Positions 41,878 to 50,230 of a DNA stretch of 50,230 nt are shown here, one piece after another (the first letter of the stretch is position 1; each line of letters opens with the position of its first letter). The notes below the pieces were generated by a model. The model saw only the letters and a list, made by a program, of their open reading frames with translations, was not told the origin of the DNA and searched no databases. The position numbers and the translations under genes were made by a program. The DNA is from Steroidobacteraceae bacterium (GTDB lineage: Bacteria > Pseudomonadota > Gammaproteobacteria > Steroidobacterales > Steroidobacteraceae), in the NCBI GenBank assembly GCA_025458865.1, contig JALORP010000014.1, positions 1 through 50,230 of the forward strand, given 5' to 3'.

Positions 41878-43010
41878 GAGCGCACCAGTTTCCGGTGGGA
41901 GTGAAGGCCCTGCAGGATACCGAAGCCGGCCAGCAGGGTCACCATCGAGGTGCCGCCGTAGCTCACGAGCGGCAGCGGCAGGCCCATCACCGGCAGGAGC
42001 CCCACCACCATGCCGCTGTTGATGAACACGTACACGAAGAAGGTCAGCGCGATGCTGCCCGACACCAGCCGCCCGAAAGTGTCGTTGCACTGCGCGGCCA
42101 GGTACAGCGCGCGGCCGAGCACCGCGACGTAGAGCGCCACCAGCGTCAGCTGGCCGAGCAGGCCGAGCTCCTCGCCCATCACGGCGAAGATGAAGTCGGT
42201 GGAACGCTCGGGCAGGAATTCGAGCTGTGCCTGGCTGCCGTTCATCCATCCCTTGCCGAACACCCCGCCGGAGCCGATGGCGATCTGCGACTGGATGATG
42301 TGGTAGCCGGCGCCGAGGGGATCGCTGTCCGGATCGAGCAGCGTGAGTATTCGCTGGCGCTGGTAGTCGTGCAGGAAATGCCAGGCGACCGGCGCGGCCG
42401 CGGCGAGCAGCCCCGCGCCGAGCGCGAGCCACCGGCCGTGCAGGCCGCCGAGCAGCAGGACGAAGAATCCGGAGGCGCAGACCAGCATCGCCGTGTCGAG
42501 GTCGGGCTGCTCGGCGATGAAGGCGGCCGGCAGCAGGAACAGGATCGCGACCACGGCCGTGTGCGGCAGCGAGGGCGGCAGCGGGCGGTCGTGCACGTAC
42601 CAGGCGCACATGAGCGGCACGGCGACCTTCATGATCTCCGACGGCTGGAAGCGGATGAAGCCGAGGTCGAGCCAGCGCTGGGCGCCCTTCGACACGTCGC
42701 CGAACAGCGCCACGGCCAGAAGCAGCAGGATGCCGCCGGCATACGCGAGCGGCGTGAGCATGCGGATGAAGCGCGGCGGCACCTGCGCCAGTACGACCAT
42801 CGCGACCAGCGCCACCGCGACGCCCGCGACCTGCCGCAGCCACAGGGCCATGTTGCCGCCGAGGGCGCTGTAGAGAATGAACAGGCCGAAGGCGATGATC
42901 GCCGACAGGCCCAGCAGCAGCGGCCCGTCGAGGTGGAGCGCGCGCAGCAGCCGCCCGCCGCGGCCCATGGCCTCGCGGGTGCGCGACACCGTGAATTCCC
43001 CGGACATCAT
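41874..43010 (-). CDS. rodA: Rod-shape peptidoglycan polymerase RodA (SEDS family)
   Basis: A 378-residue inner-membrane SEDS glycosyltransferase with ten predicted helices. It polymerises lipid II during elongation with PBP2. Signatures are GAQRWLDLGFIRFQPSE (with the conserved W and R), DLDTA, GSGGVFGKGWMNGSQAQLEFLPERSTDFIF and the C-terminal GLPLPLVSYGG. The first of two consecutive ATG codons overlaps the mrdA stop (ATGA). Confidence 0.96.
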   Translation of the reverse strand: MMSGEFTVSRTREAMGRGGRLLRALHLDGPLLLGLSAIIAFGLFILYSALGGNMALWLRQVAGVAVALVAMVVLAQVPPRFIRMLTPLAYAGGILLLLAVALFGDVSKGAQRWLDLGFIRFQPSEIMKVAVPLMCAWYVHDRPLPPSLPHTAVVAILFLLPAAFIAEQPDLDTAMLVCASGFFVLLLGGLHGRWLALGAGLLAAAAPVAWHFLHDYQRQRILTLLDPDSDPLGAGYHIIQSQIAIGSGGVFGKGWMNGSQAQLEFLPERSTDFIFAVMGEELGLLGQLTLVALYVAVLGRALYLAAQCNDTFGRLVSGSIALTFFVYVFINSGMVVGLLPVMGLPLPLVSYGGTSMVTLLAGFGILQGLHSHRKLVRS

Positions 43011-44935
43011 GGCGTGACCGCCTCCTCGGCCGCCGTCCCGGCGGCGGTCGCGGCGGGGGCGGTGGCGCCGCTCAGGTAGGCGTCGAAGACCGTCCGCGCG
43101 ATCGGCGCCGCCGTGCCGCTGCCGCTGCCGCCGTTTTCGACCACGACCGCCACGACGATCTTCGGTTCCTCGGCCGGCGCGAAGGCGACGAACAGCGCGT
43201 GGTCGCGCAGGCGCTCGGCGATCTCCTTCTCGTTGTACTTCTCGTTCTGGCCGAGGCTGAAGACCTGGGCGGTGCCGGTCTTGCCCGCGATGGTGTACCC
43301 GGCGCCCCGTGCGGCGCGTGTGGCCGTGCCGCGAGGCCCGGAGGTCACCGCGACCATGGCGTCCACGATGACCTCCCAGTTCGCCGGGTTGTCGAGCTGG
43401 ACCGAGGGCAACGGCCGCGGCGGGACGGGCGTGGACTCGCCGGTGCCCGGGTCGCGCAGTCCGCGCACGAGGCGGGGCGCGAAGTGCGGGCCGCGGGTGG
43501 CGAGCACGGCGGTCGCATGCGCGAGCTGCAGCGGCGTGGCGGTCCAGTAGCCCTGGCCGATGCCGACGATGACGGTCTCGCCCGGGAACCAGACCTGGGC
43601 TTCGCGCTGCCGGAACGACTGCTTCTTCCAGGCGGGTGACGGCATGATCCCGGGGCGCTCGCCCTCCACGTCGATGCCGGTGGCCGACCCGAAGCCGATC
43701 TTCGCCATGAAGTCGTGGATGCGCTGGATGCCCATGGTGTTGGCGAGGCGGTAGAAATAGACGTCGCAGGAGGTCGCGACCGCGTCGCGCATGTCCACCG
43801 TGCCGTGGCCCTCGCGCTTCCAGTCCCGGAAGCGATGGCGGGAGCCTGGCAGCGAGAAGGCCCCGGGGCAGAAGATGCGGTCCTCGGGGCGGATCAGGCG
43901 CGTTTCGAGCCCCGCCAGCGCCATGAGCGGCTTGATGGTCGAGCCGGGCGGGTAGGTGCCGCGCAGCGCGCGGTTGTACAGCGGCTGGTCCGGATCGCCC
44001 GTGAGGGCGCGGTAGTCGGCGCTGGAGATGCCGCGCGCGAACAGGTTCGGGTCGTAGGTGGGCGTGCTCGCCAGCGCCAGCACGTCGCCGTTCCAGGGAT
44101 CCAGGGCTACCACGGCGCCGCGATACGTGCCGAGCGCTTCCTCCGCCACCCGCGTGAGCTCGATGTCGAGGGCGAGCTCGAGGTCCTCGCCGGCCCTCGG
44201 CGCGCGGCTGCGCAGGTCCGGCACGACGCCGCCGAGGGTCGCCACGCTGCGGCCCTTGGCGTTGACGAGCACCTCGCGGAAGCCCCCCAGCCCGTGCAGG
44301 CGGTCCTCGTAGGTGCGTTCGAGTCCGATCTTGCCGATCGCGGCCGTGCCGAAGTACTCCTGCCGGTCTATGCGCTTGAGGTCGTCCTCGCTGATCGAGC
44401 CGACGTAGCCGATCGCGTGGACGCCGACCGGGCCGTAGGGGTAGTGACGCGCGACGCGCGTGGCGAGCTCGACGCCCGGCAGCTCGTGGCGGTGGACCGC
44501 GAAACGCGCGACCTCCTCGTCGGTGAGCCGCAGGCGTATGGGGACAGCCTCGAAGGCCGGCCGGCTGCGAAGCTGGCGCTCGATCCGGTCCTGCTCGTCG
44601 GCCTCGATGAGCCCGATGCCGGCGAGGCGGGCGATCGTGCCCGGCAGGTCCGGCACCTGCTCGCGGGTGAGCGTGATCTGGTAGGCCGGCGTGTTCTCGG
44701 CGATCACCCGCCCGTGGCGGTCGAGCAGCAGGCCGCGGTCGGGCGGGAGCGGCTCGATGCGCACCCGGTTGCCTTGCGAGAGGCTGGCGTAGTGGTCGTG
44801 ATGAATGACCTGCAGCCAGAAGAGGCGCCCGGCCACGACGAGCATCAGCCCGACGACCACTGCGGCGGCCACCAGCGACCGGATCTCGAAGATCCGCTGC
44901 TCGCGGAACAGGTCCTTGATGCGGACGCGGCGCAC
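43007..44935 (-). CDS. mrdA: Penicillin-binding protein 2 (elongasome transpeptidase)
   Basis: A 642-residue class B PBP that crosslinks wall glycans made by RodA. A transmembrane helix lies near residues 20-42, then a pedestal/dimerisation domain and a transpeptidase domain with S332-T-I-K335 (PPGSTIKP), S389-C-D (SxN-type) and K552-T-G. GTG 44935 is chosen because GAGGGG lies just upstream and it follows the mreD stop by 8 bases; the frame is open to 45031 inside mreD. The C-terminal tail is Ala/Thr-rich. Confidence 0.96.
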   Translation of the reverse strand: MRRVRIKDLFREQRIFEIRSLVAAAVVVGLMLVVAGRLFWLQVIHHDHYASLSQGNRVRIEPLPPDRGLLLDRHGRVIAENTPAYQITLTREQVPDLPGTIARLAGIGLIEADEQDRIERQLRSRPAFEAVPIRLRLTDEEVARFAVHRHELPGVELATRVARHYPYGPVGVHAIGYVGSISEDDLKRIDRQEYFGTAAIGKIGLERTYEDRLHGLGGFREVLVNAKGRSVATLGGVVPDLRSRAPRAGEDLELALDIELTRVAEEALGTYRGAVVALDPWNGDVLALASTPTYDPNLFARGISSADYRALTGDPDQPLYNRALRGTYPPGSTIKPLMALAGLETRLIRPEDRIFCPGAFSLPGSRHRFRDWKREGHGTVDMRDAVATSCDVYFYRLANTMGIQRIHDFMAKIGFGSATGIDVEGERPGIMPSPAWKKQSFRQREAQVWFPGETVIVGIGQGYWTATPLQLAHATAVLATRGPHFAPRLVRGLRDPGTGESTPVPPRPLPSVQLDNPANWEVIVDAMVAVTSGPRGTATRAARGAGYTIAGKTGTAQVFSLGQNEKYNEKEIAERLRDHALFVAFAPAEEPKIVVAVVVENGGSGSGTAAPIARTVFDAYLSGATAPAATAAGTAAEEAVTP

Positions 44936-44943
44936 CGTGCCCC

Positions 44944-45423
44944 TCAGGCCCGCGGCAGGTAGCGTTCGAGCAGTCCTGCCAGCAGCGGCCAGCAGGCCGC
45001 GCCGACCAGCACGCCGAGCCAGCGGGTCCACTCGGTCACGGCGTGGCCGGTCACGCCGTCGATCCAGAATGCCAGGAACTCCGCCAGCGCCAGCAGGGCG
45101 AACACCACCGCGGACTGCTGCAGCAGCGGAAAGGCCCGGATCCGCAGCCGGAGCTTGAGCGCGATGTAGGCGATGACGCTGAAGACCAGGGCGTGCTGGC
45201 CGAGCAGCATGCCGTGGACCGCGTCAACGGCGAGTCCCGCCAGGAACGCGACGACGAGGCCGGTCGGCCTCGGCGAGAGCAGGCACAGCCAGAGGACGAC
45301 GAGCGCGACAAAGTCCGGCCGCAGCGGCGCGACCAGTCGCGGCAGCGGGATGATGAGGGCGATCAGCGCCGCGAGCACCAGTGCGGCGATGGTCAACGCA
45401 CCCGGTCCGCGGCGTCGCGCCAT
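44944..45423 (-). CDS. mreD: Rod-shape determining protein MreD
   Basis: A 159-residue inner-membrane protein with five or six helices. Conserved features are RPDFVALVVLWLCLLSPRPTGLVVAFLAGLAVDAVHGMLLGQHALVF and the helical C-terminus. It links MreC and MreB to the synthases. The ATG shares one base with the mreC stop (TGATG). Confidence 0.93.
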   Translation of the reverse strand: MARRRGPGALTIAALVLAALIALIIPLPRLVAPLRPDFVALVVLWLCLLSPRPTGLVVAFLAGLAVDAVHGMLLGQHALVFSVIAYIALKLRLRIRAFPLLQQSAVVFALLALAEFLAFWIDGVTGHAVTEWTRWLGVLVGAACWPLLAGLLERYLPRA

Positions 45424-46448
45424 CAGGATGCCTCCCCGGCCGGAGCGGCCGGCTCGGTGGAGGCGCCGCCCGCGGCGGCCGGCGCAGTCTCGCTCGCCGG
45501 CGCGGGTTCGCGCGCCTCGGCCGGCGACGTGGCCGCTGCGGGTGCCTCCGCCCCGGCCTCGGTCCCCGCGTCCGGCTCCAGTTCCAGCTCTGGCTCGATG
45601 ATCGTGCGCTCGAACCAGACCAGCAGAACCTCGGGGTCGCGGTCGAGCGCGGCCAGCGGCTGGGCGGCCACCTGCAGCAAGGGCTGGGCGGGGTCGCGCG
45701 TCACGTCCACGACGCGGGCCACCGGGTAGCCGGGCGGGAACACGCCGCCGAGGCCGGAGCTCACGATCAGGTCGCCCTCCTCGAGGTCGGCATTGCGTGG
45801 CAGGTAGGGCAGGGTCAGCTTGTCCGGCTGCCCGGTGCCGACGGCGATGGTCCGGACCCCGGTGCGGTTCACCGCCACCGGGATCGCGTGCTCGGGGTCC
45901 GAGATCATGATGATTTCGGCGCTCACCGGCCCCACCCGGGTCACCTGGCCGAAGATGCCTTTGGCGTCGAGCGCCGCCTGACCGGCGTAGACGCCGTCGC
46001 TCGACCCCTTGTTCACCAGCACACGCTGGCGGAAGGGATCGAGGTCCACCTTCATGATCTCGGCGACCAGCGATCGCTGCACGACCCGGGAGGACCCCTC
46101 GCGCGCACCCCTGAGGCGGCGGTTCTCCTCCTCGAGCGATTCGAAGCGCATCAGCTTGAGCTTCAGCGCGAGGTTCTCGGCCTGCAGCTCGACGTTCTCC
46201 GCCTGCAGCGTGGCGCGGCTCGTGAGCTCGCCGCCCAGCGATTTCCAGGCGGCGAAAGGCGCATCCACCGCGCGGTGCACGGGATAGGCCGCGGCCGTCA
46301 CGGCGCCGCGCAGCGCCTCGAGGTAGCGGGCCCGATGGTCGGCGACCATGAGCGCCAGGGAGAGAACGCCGAGGATCGCGAGCCTCAGGCCCAGCGAAGG
46401 GCCCTCCAGCAGCAGGTTCCGGTGGTCCTGGTCCTGGATCGGCGACAA
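45423..46448 (-). CDS. mreC: Rod-shape determining protein MreC
   Basis: A 341-residue bitopic protein: a short cytoplasmic start, one membrane helix (about 19-36), a coiled coil (about 76-115, LQAENVELQAENLALKLKLM) and the periplasmic double beta-barrel (GSSDGVYAGQAALDAKGIFGQV, VSSGLGGVFPPGYPVARV). It ends in a long Ala/Pro/Glu-rich tail of about 65 residues that is probably disordered. MreC activates PBP2. The start appears to be TTG with a weak ribosome site, 84 bases after mreB. Confidence 0.93.
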   Translation of the reverse strand: MSPIQDQDHRNLLLEGPSLGLRLAILGVLSLALMVADHRARYLEALRGAVTAAAYPVHRAVDAPFAAWKSLGGELTSRATLQAENVELQAENLALKLKLMRFESLEEENRRLRGAREGSSRVVQRSLVAEIMKVDLDPFRQRVLVNKGSSDGVYAGQAALDAKGIFGQVTRVGPVSAEIIMISDPEHAIPVAVNRTGVRTIAVGTGQPDKLTLPYLPRNADLEEGDLIVSSGLGGVFPPGYPVARVVDVTRDPAQPLLQVAAQPLAALDRDPEVLLVWFERTIIEPELELEPDAGTEAGAEAPAAATSPAEAREPAPASETAPAAAGGASTEPAAPAGEAS

Positions 46449-46532
46449 AGCGCTATTCGCCCCGGGCGATATCGGGTGAGAGGAGCCTCAAATGTACACG
46501 ACCGGGCCGCGCGGCGTGCTGGCGGCTGTGGC

Positions 46533-47661
<1,129 letters not shown>

Positions 47662-47700
47662 TATCCGGGATTTTTTCCCTCGTTTCCCGCCGGAGTTCAC

Positions 47701-47991
47701 GTGACGCTCACCCGCCGCGACGTGGAGAACATCGCGCACCTCGCGCGACTGCGAATCTCCGAGGAGGAGCTGCCTGCCTACGCCGGCAGCCTCTCGCGCA
47801 TCATCGACTTCGTGGAGCAACTCGCCTCGGCCGACACGGCCGAGGTGGCCCCCCTGGCCCATCCCCTGGAGGACCAGGTCCAGCGCCTGCGTCCCGACGC
47901 GGTGACCGAGACCGACCGTCGCGACCTCTACCAGCGCAACGCGTCGCAGGTCGAGGCCGGCCTCTACCTCGTGCCGAAGGTGATCGAGTGA
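47701..47991 (+). CDS. gatC: Aspartyl/glutamyl-tRNA(Asn/Gln) amidotransferase subunit C
   Basis: A 96-residue subunit wrapping GatA and GatB. Typical features are the start [23 protein letters not shown], the linker [19 protein letters not shown] and the C-terminal hairpin [16 protein letters not shown] start with GGAG 6 bases upstream. The GTG of gatA overlaps its stop (GTGA). Confidence 0.95.
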   Translation: MTLTRRDVENIAHLARLRISEEELPAYAGSLSRIIDFVEQLASADTAEVAPLAHPLEDQVQRLRPDAVTETDRRDLYQRNASQVEAGLYLVPKVIE

Positions 47992-49448
47992 GCCCGCACC
48001 TGAAATCGGTCGCCGAACTCTCGCGCGGCCTGGCGGCGCGAGAGTTCTCCAGCGTCGAGCTGACGCGGCATTTCCTCGCGCGCATCGAGGCGGGCAACCC
48101 GCGCCTCAATGCCTTCGTCACGGTCTGCGCCGAGCGCTCGCTCGCCGAGGCCGCGCGCGCCGACGCGGCGATCGCGGCCGGCGGCGCCGGCCCGCTCACC
48201 GGGGTGCCCCTCGCCCACAAGGACATCTTCTGCACCGAGGGCGTGCTGACCACCTGCGGCTCGCGGATGCTGGCCAACTTCGTGTCGCCCTACGACGCGA
48301 CCGTCGTCTCGCGGCTCGCCGCGGCCGGCATGGTGACGCTCGGCAAGCTCAACATGGACGAGTTCGCGATGGGCTCGTCCAACGAGACGAGTTTCTTCGG
48401 GCCGGTGCGCAACCCCTGGAACGAGGCCTTCGTGCCCGGGGGCTCCTCCGGCGGCTCGGCGGCGGCGGTCGCCGCGCGGCTCGCGCCCGTCGCCACCGGC
48501 ACCGACACGGGCGGCTCCATCCGCCAGCCTGCGGCGTTGACCGGGCTGACCGGCATCAAGCCGACCTACGGTCGCGTCTCGCGCTACGGGATGATCGCCT
48601 TCGCCTCGAGCCTCGACCAGGCCGGCGTGCTGGCGCTCTCCGCCGAGGACGCCGCGCTGGTTCTGGAGGCCATGGCCGGCTTCGACGAGCGCGACTCGAC
48701 GAGCGTGGACGCGCCGGTGCCGAGTTATCGCGCGGAGATCGAGCGCCCCGTGCGCGGCCTCAAGGTGGGCATCATCCGCGAGTTCTTCGGCGAGGGCCTC
48801 GAGGCCCGTACCGGCGCGGCGGTACAGGCTGCCCTCGACGTCTACCGTCGCCTCGGCGCGGAGCTCGTCGAGGTGAGCCTGCCGAACCTGGCGCTGTCCG
48901 TGCCGACCTACTACGTGGTCGCGCCGGCGGAGTGCTCGTCAAACCTTTCCCGCTTCGACGGCGTGCGCTTCGGCTATCGCTGCGAGGACCCGCGCGACCT
49001 GCTCGACCTCTACACGCGTTCGCGCGGCGAGGGCTTCGGGCCCGAGGTCAAGCGCCGCATCATGACCGGGACCTACGTGCTCTCCGCCGGCTACTACGAC
49101 GCCTACTATCTCAAGGCGCAGAAGGTCAGGAGCCTCATCAACGAAGACTTCCGGCGCGCTTTCGCGGAGGTGGACGTGCTGATCGGCCCGACCGCGCCGA
49201 CGCCGGCCTTCGAGCTCGGCGCCAAGATGGACGATCCGATCACCATGTACCTGAACGACATCTACACCATCGGCGCGAACCTGGCCGGCCTGCCGGCGCT
49301 GTCGGCGCCCTGCGGCCTGGTGGATGGACTGCCGGTCGGCCTGCAGGTCATCGGCCCGCATTTCGCGGAATCGCGGGTGCTCGCCGCGGCCCACGCCTAC
49401 CAGCGCGAGACCGACTGGCACCTCAAGGTGCCGGCGGGCTGGGAGTAG
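47988..49448 (+). CDS. gatA: Aspartyl/glutamyl-tRNA(Asn/Gln) amidotransferase subunit A
   Basis: A 486-residue amidase-signature enzyme that frees ammonia from glutamine for the transamidation. The catalytic triad is K78 (VPLAHKDIF), S153 and S177 (in PGGSSGGS and [11 protein letters not shown]). The conserved C-terminal [15 protein letters not shown] is present. Presence of GatCAB implies that Gln-tRNA and/or Asn-tRNA is made by the indirect route in this organism. Confidence 0.97.
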   Translation: MSPHLKSVAELSRGLAAREFSSVELTRHFLARIEAGNPRLNAFVTVCAERSLAEAARADAAIAAGGAGPLTGVPLAHKDIFCTEGVLTTCGSRMLANFVSPYDATVVSRLAAAGMVTLGKLNMDEFAMGSSNETSFFGPVRNPWNEAFVPGGSSGGSAAAVAARLAPVATGTDTGGSIRQPAALTGLTGIKPTYGRVSRYGMIAFASSLDQAGVLALSAEDAALVLEAMAGFDERDSTSVDAPVPSYRAEIERPVRGLKVGIIREFFGEGLEARTGAAVQAALDVYRRLGAELVEVSLPNLALSVPTYYVVAPAECSSNLSRFDGVRFGYRCEDPRDLLDLYTRSRGEGFGPEVKRRIMTGTYVLSAGYYDAYYLKAQKVRSLINEDFRRAFAEVDVLIGPTAPTPAFELGAKMDDPITMYLNDIYTIGANLAGLPALSAPCGLVDGLPVGLQVIGPHFAESRVLAAAHAYQRETDWHLKVPAGWE

Positions 49449-49451
49449 CCC

Positions 49452-50230
49452 ATGGCCATCGAGTGGGAAGTCGTCATCGGCCTAGAGATCCACGCGCAGC
49501 TCGCGACGAAGAGCAAGATCTTCTCGGGCTCGTCGACCGCCTTCGGCGCCGAGCCGAACGTGCAGGCGAACCTGGTGGACCTCGGCTATCCCGGCGTGCT
49601 GCCGGTGCTCAACCGGGATGCGGTCCGCATGGCCGTCAAGTTCGGTCTCGCGACGGGCGCGACGGTCGCGCGCCGCTCCGTGTTCGCGCGCAAGAATTAT
49701 TTCTACCCGGACCTGCCGAAGGGCTACCAGATCAGCCAGTACGAGCTGCCGATCGTCGAGGACGGGTCGGTCGAGATCGTGCTGGACGACGGCACGCGCA
49801 AGACCATCGGCATCACGCGCGCCCACCTGGAGGAGGACGCGGGCAAGTCGCTGCACGAGGGCCTCGGCGCCCGCTCCGGGATCGACCTCAACCGCGCCGG
49901 CACGCCGCTGCTCGAGATCGTCTCCGAGCCGGACCTTCGCTCCGCGAAGGAAGCCATCTCGTACATGAAGAAGATCCACACGCTGGTGCGCTACCTCGAG
50001 ATCTGCGACGGCAACATGCAGGAGGGGTCCTTCCGCTGCGACGCCAACGTCTCCGTGCGCCACAAGGGCAGGCACGAGTTCGGCACGCGCTGCGAGATCA
50101 AGAACCTCAACTCGTTCCGTTTCATCGAGAAGGCGATCAACTACGAGGTCGCCCGCCAGATCGACCTGATCGAGGGCGGCGGCTCGGTGGTGCAGGAGAC
50201 GCGCCTGTACGACCCCGACGCCAACGAGAC
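49452..50230 (+). CDS. gatB: Aspartyl/glutamyl-tRNA(Asn/Gln) amidotransferase subunit B (partial, 3' end outside window)
   Basis: The first 259 codons of gatB; a full-length protein is about 480 residues. GatB binds the misacylated tRNA and carries out kinase and amidation steps. Visible are [12 protein letters not shown] (6-17), the zinc/Mg site region [20 protein letters not shown], and [31 protein letters not shown] and [17 protein letters not shown]. The ATG lies 3 bases after gatA. The reading frame is intact to the window edge. Confidence 0.97.
   Translation, partial: MAIEWEVVIGLEIHAQLATKSKIFSGSSTAFGAEPNVQANLVDLGYPGVLPVLNRDAVRMAVKFGLATGATVARRSVFARKNYFYPDLPKGYQISQYELPIVEDGSVEIVLDDGTRKTIGITRAHLEEDAGKSLHEGLGARSGIDLNRAGTPLLEIVSEPDLRSAKEAISYMKKIHTLVRYLEICDGNMQEGSFRCDANVSVRHKGRHEFGTRCEIKNLNSFRFIEKAINYEVARQIDLIEGGGSVVQETRLYDPDANE

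Noticed and set aside
47664..47679. T-run (TTTTTT) before gatC as an intrinsic terminator
   Set aside because: The Ts lie in the loop of a 4-bp GGGA/TCCC stem, not after a stable GC stem, and the site is in the leader of gatC.

Overview
The window is about 50 kb of very GC-rich, densely packed chromosomal DNA from what looks like a gammaproteobacterium. It may lie near the Xanthomonadales, Nevskiales/Steroidobacterales or Chromatiales; this is inferred from gene order and not proven. The evidence is the Gram-negative envelope genes (waaA, lptD, surA, lgt), the blocks lptD-surA-pdxA-rsmA and apaG-apaH, the dacA-dat-ybeD block beside lipA/lipB, and the elongasome operon mreBCD-mrdAB-mltB-rlpA divergent from gatCAB. 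I see no tRNA, rRNA, CRISPR array, insertion sequence, integrase or phage gene. Coding density is very high, and many neighbours share 1- or 4-base start/stop overlaps (ATGA, GTGA, TGATG), which points to translational coupling. No stretch over 300 bases lacks a gene.

Layout. 1-8575, mostly + strand: the end of waaA, a PLP decarboxylase, a Tat-exported MepK-like peptidase, a lipoprotein cytochrome c, a shortened ComB-like ORF, the NAD regulator nadQ, nadA-nadB, a HAD phosphatase, a DUF486 membrane protein and a HIT-VOC fusion. 8636-16263: an AEC transporter and a threonine/serine dehydratase (-), a GDT1-type cation exporter (+), a secreted endonuclease/exonuclease/phosphatase-fold enzyme (+), a YyaL/DUF255 protein (-) and rlmI (+). 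16306-19001 (+): lgt, thyA, a SET-domain methyltransferase and folA. 19014-23389 (-): rnk, a small membrane HExxH protein, aqpZ, GST, GNAT, a PNPOx-like protein and a cyclase-family hydrolase. 23547-28414: an unknown exported protein (+), apaH, apaG, a Usp protein, a coiled-coil protein and a methyltransferase (-), and a divergent NhaR-like LysR regulator (+).

28406-33701 (-) carries lptD-surA-pdxA-rsmA. Opposite it, 33773-37706 (+) carries amgK-murU (cell-wall sugar recycling) and lipA-osmC-lipB. 37755-47573 (-) is one long envelope cluster transcribed as mreB, mreC, mreD, mrdA, rodA, mltB, rlpA, dacA, dat, ybeD: rod-shape scaffold, elongation synthase, wall hydrolases and D-amino-acid supply. 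From 47701 (+) come gatC, gatA and a truncated gatB for tRNA-dependent amidation.

The most interesting local signals are: a perfect 8+8 palindrome over the -10 of the nadA promoter, directly after nadQ; a eukaryote-like SET/post-SET methyltransferase with a lysine-rich tail inside a thyA-folA pair; a HIT-VOC fusion; a divergent LysR / methyltransferase / coiled-coil module sitting where apaG would normally follow rsmA; a minimal membrane HExxH protein; and a repeated TAGAAT -10 element, sometimes close enough to the start codon to suggest leaderless mRNA.
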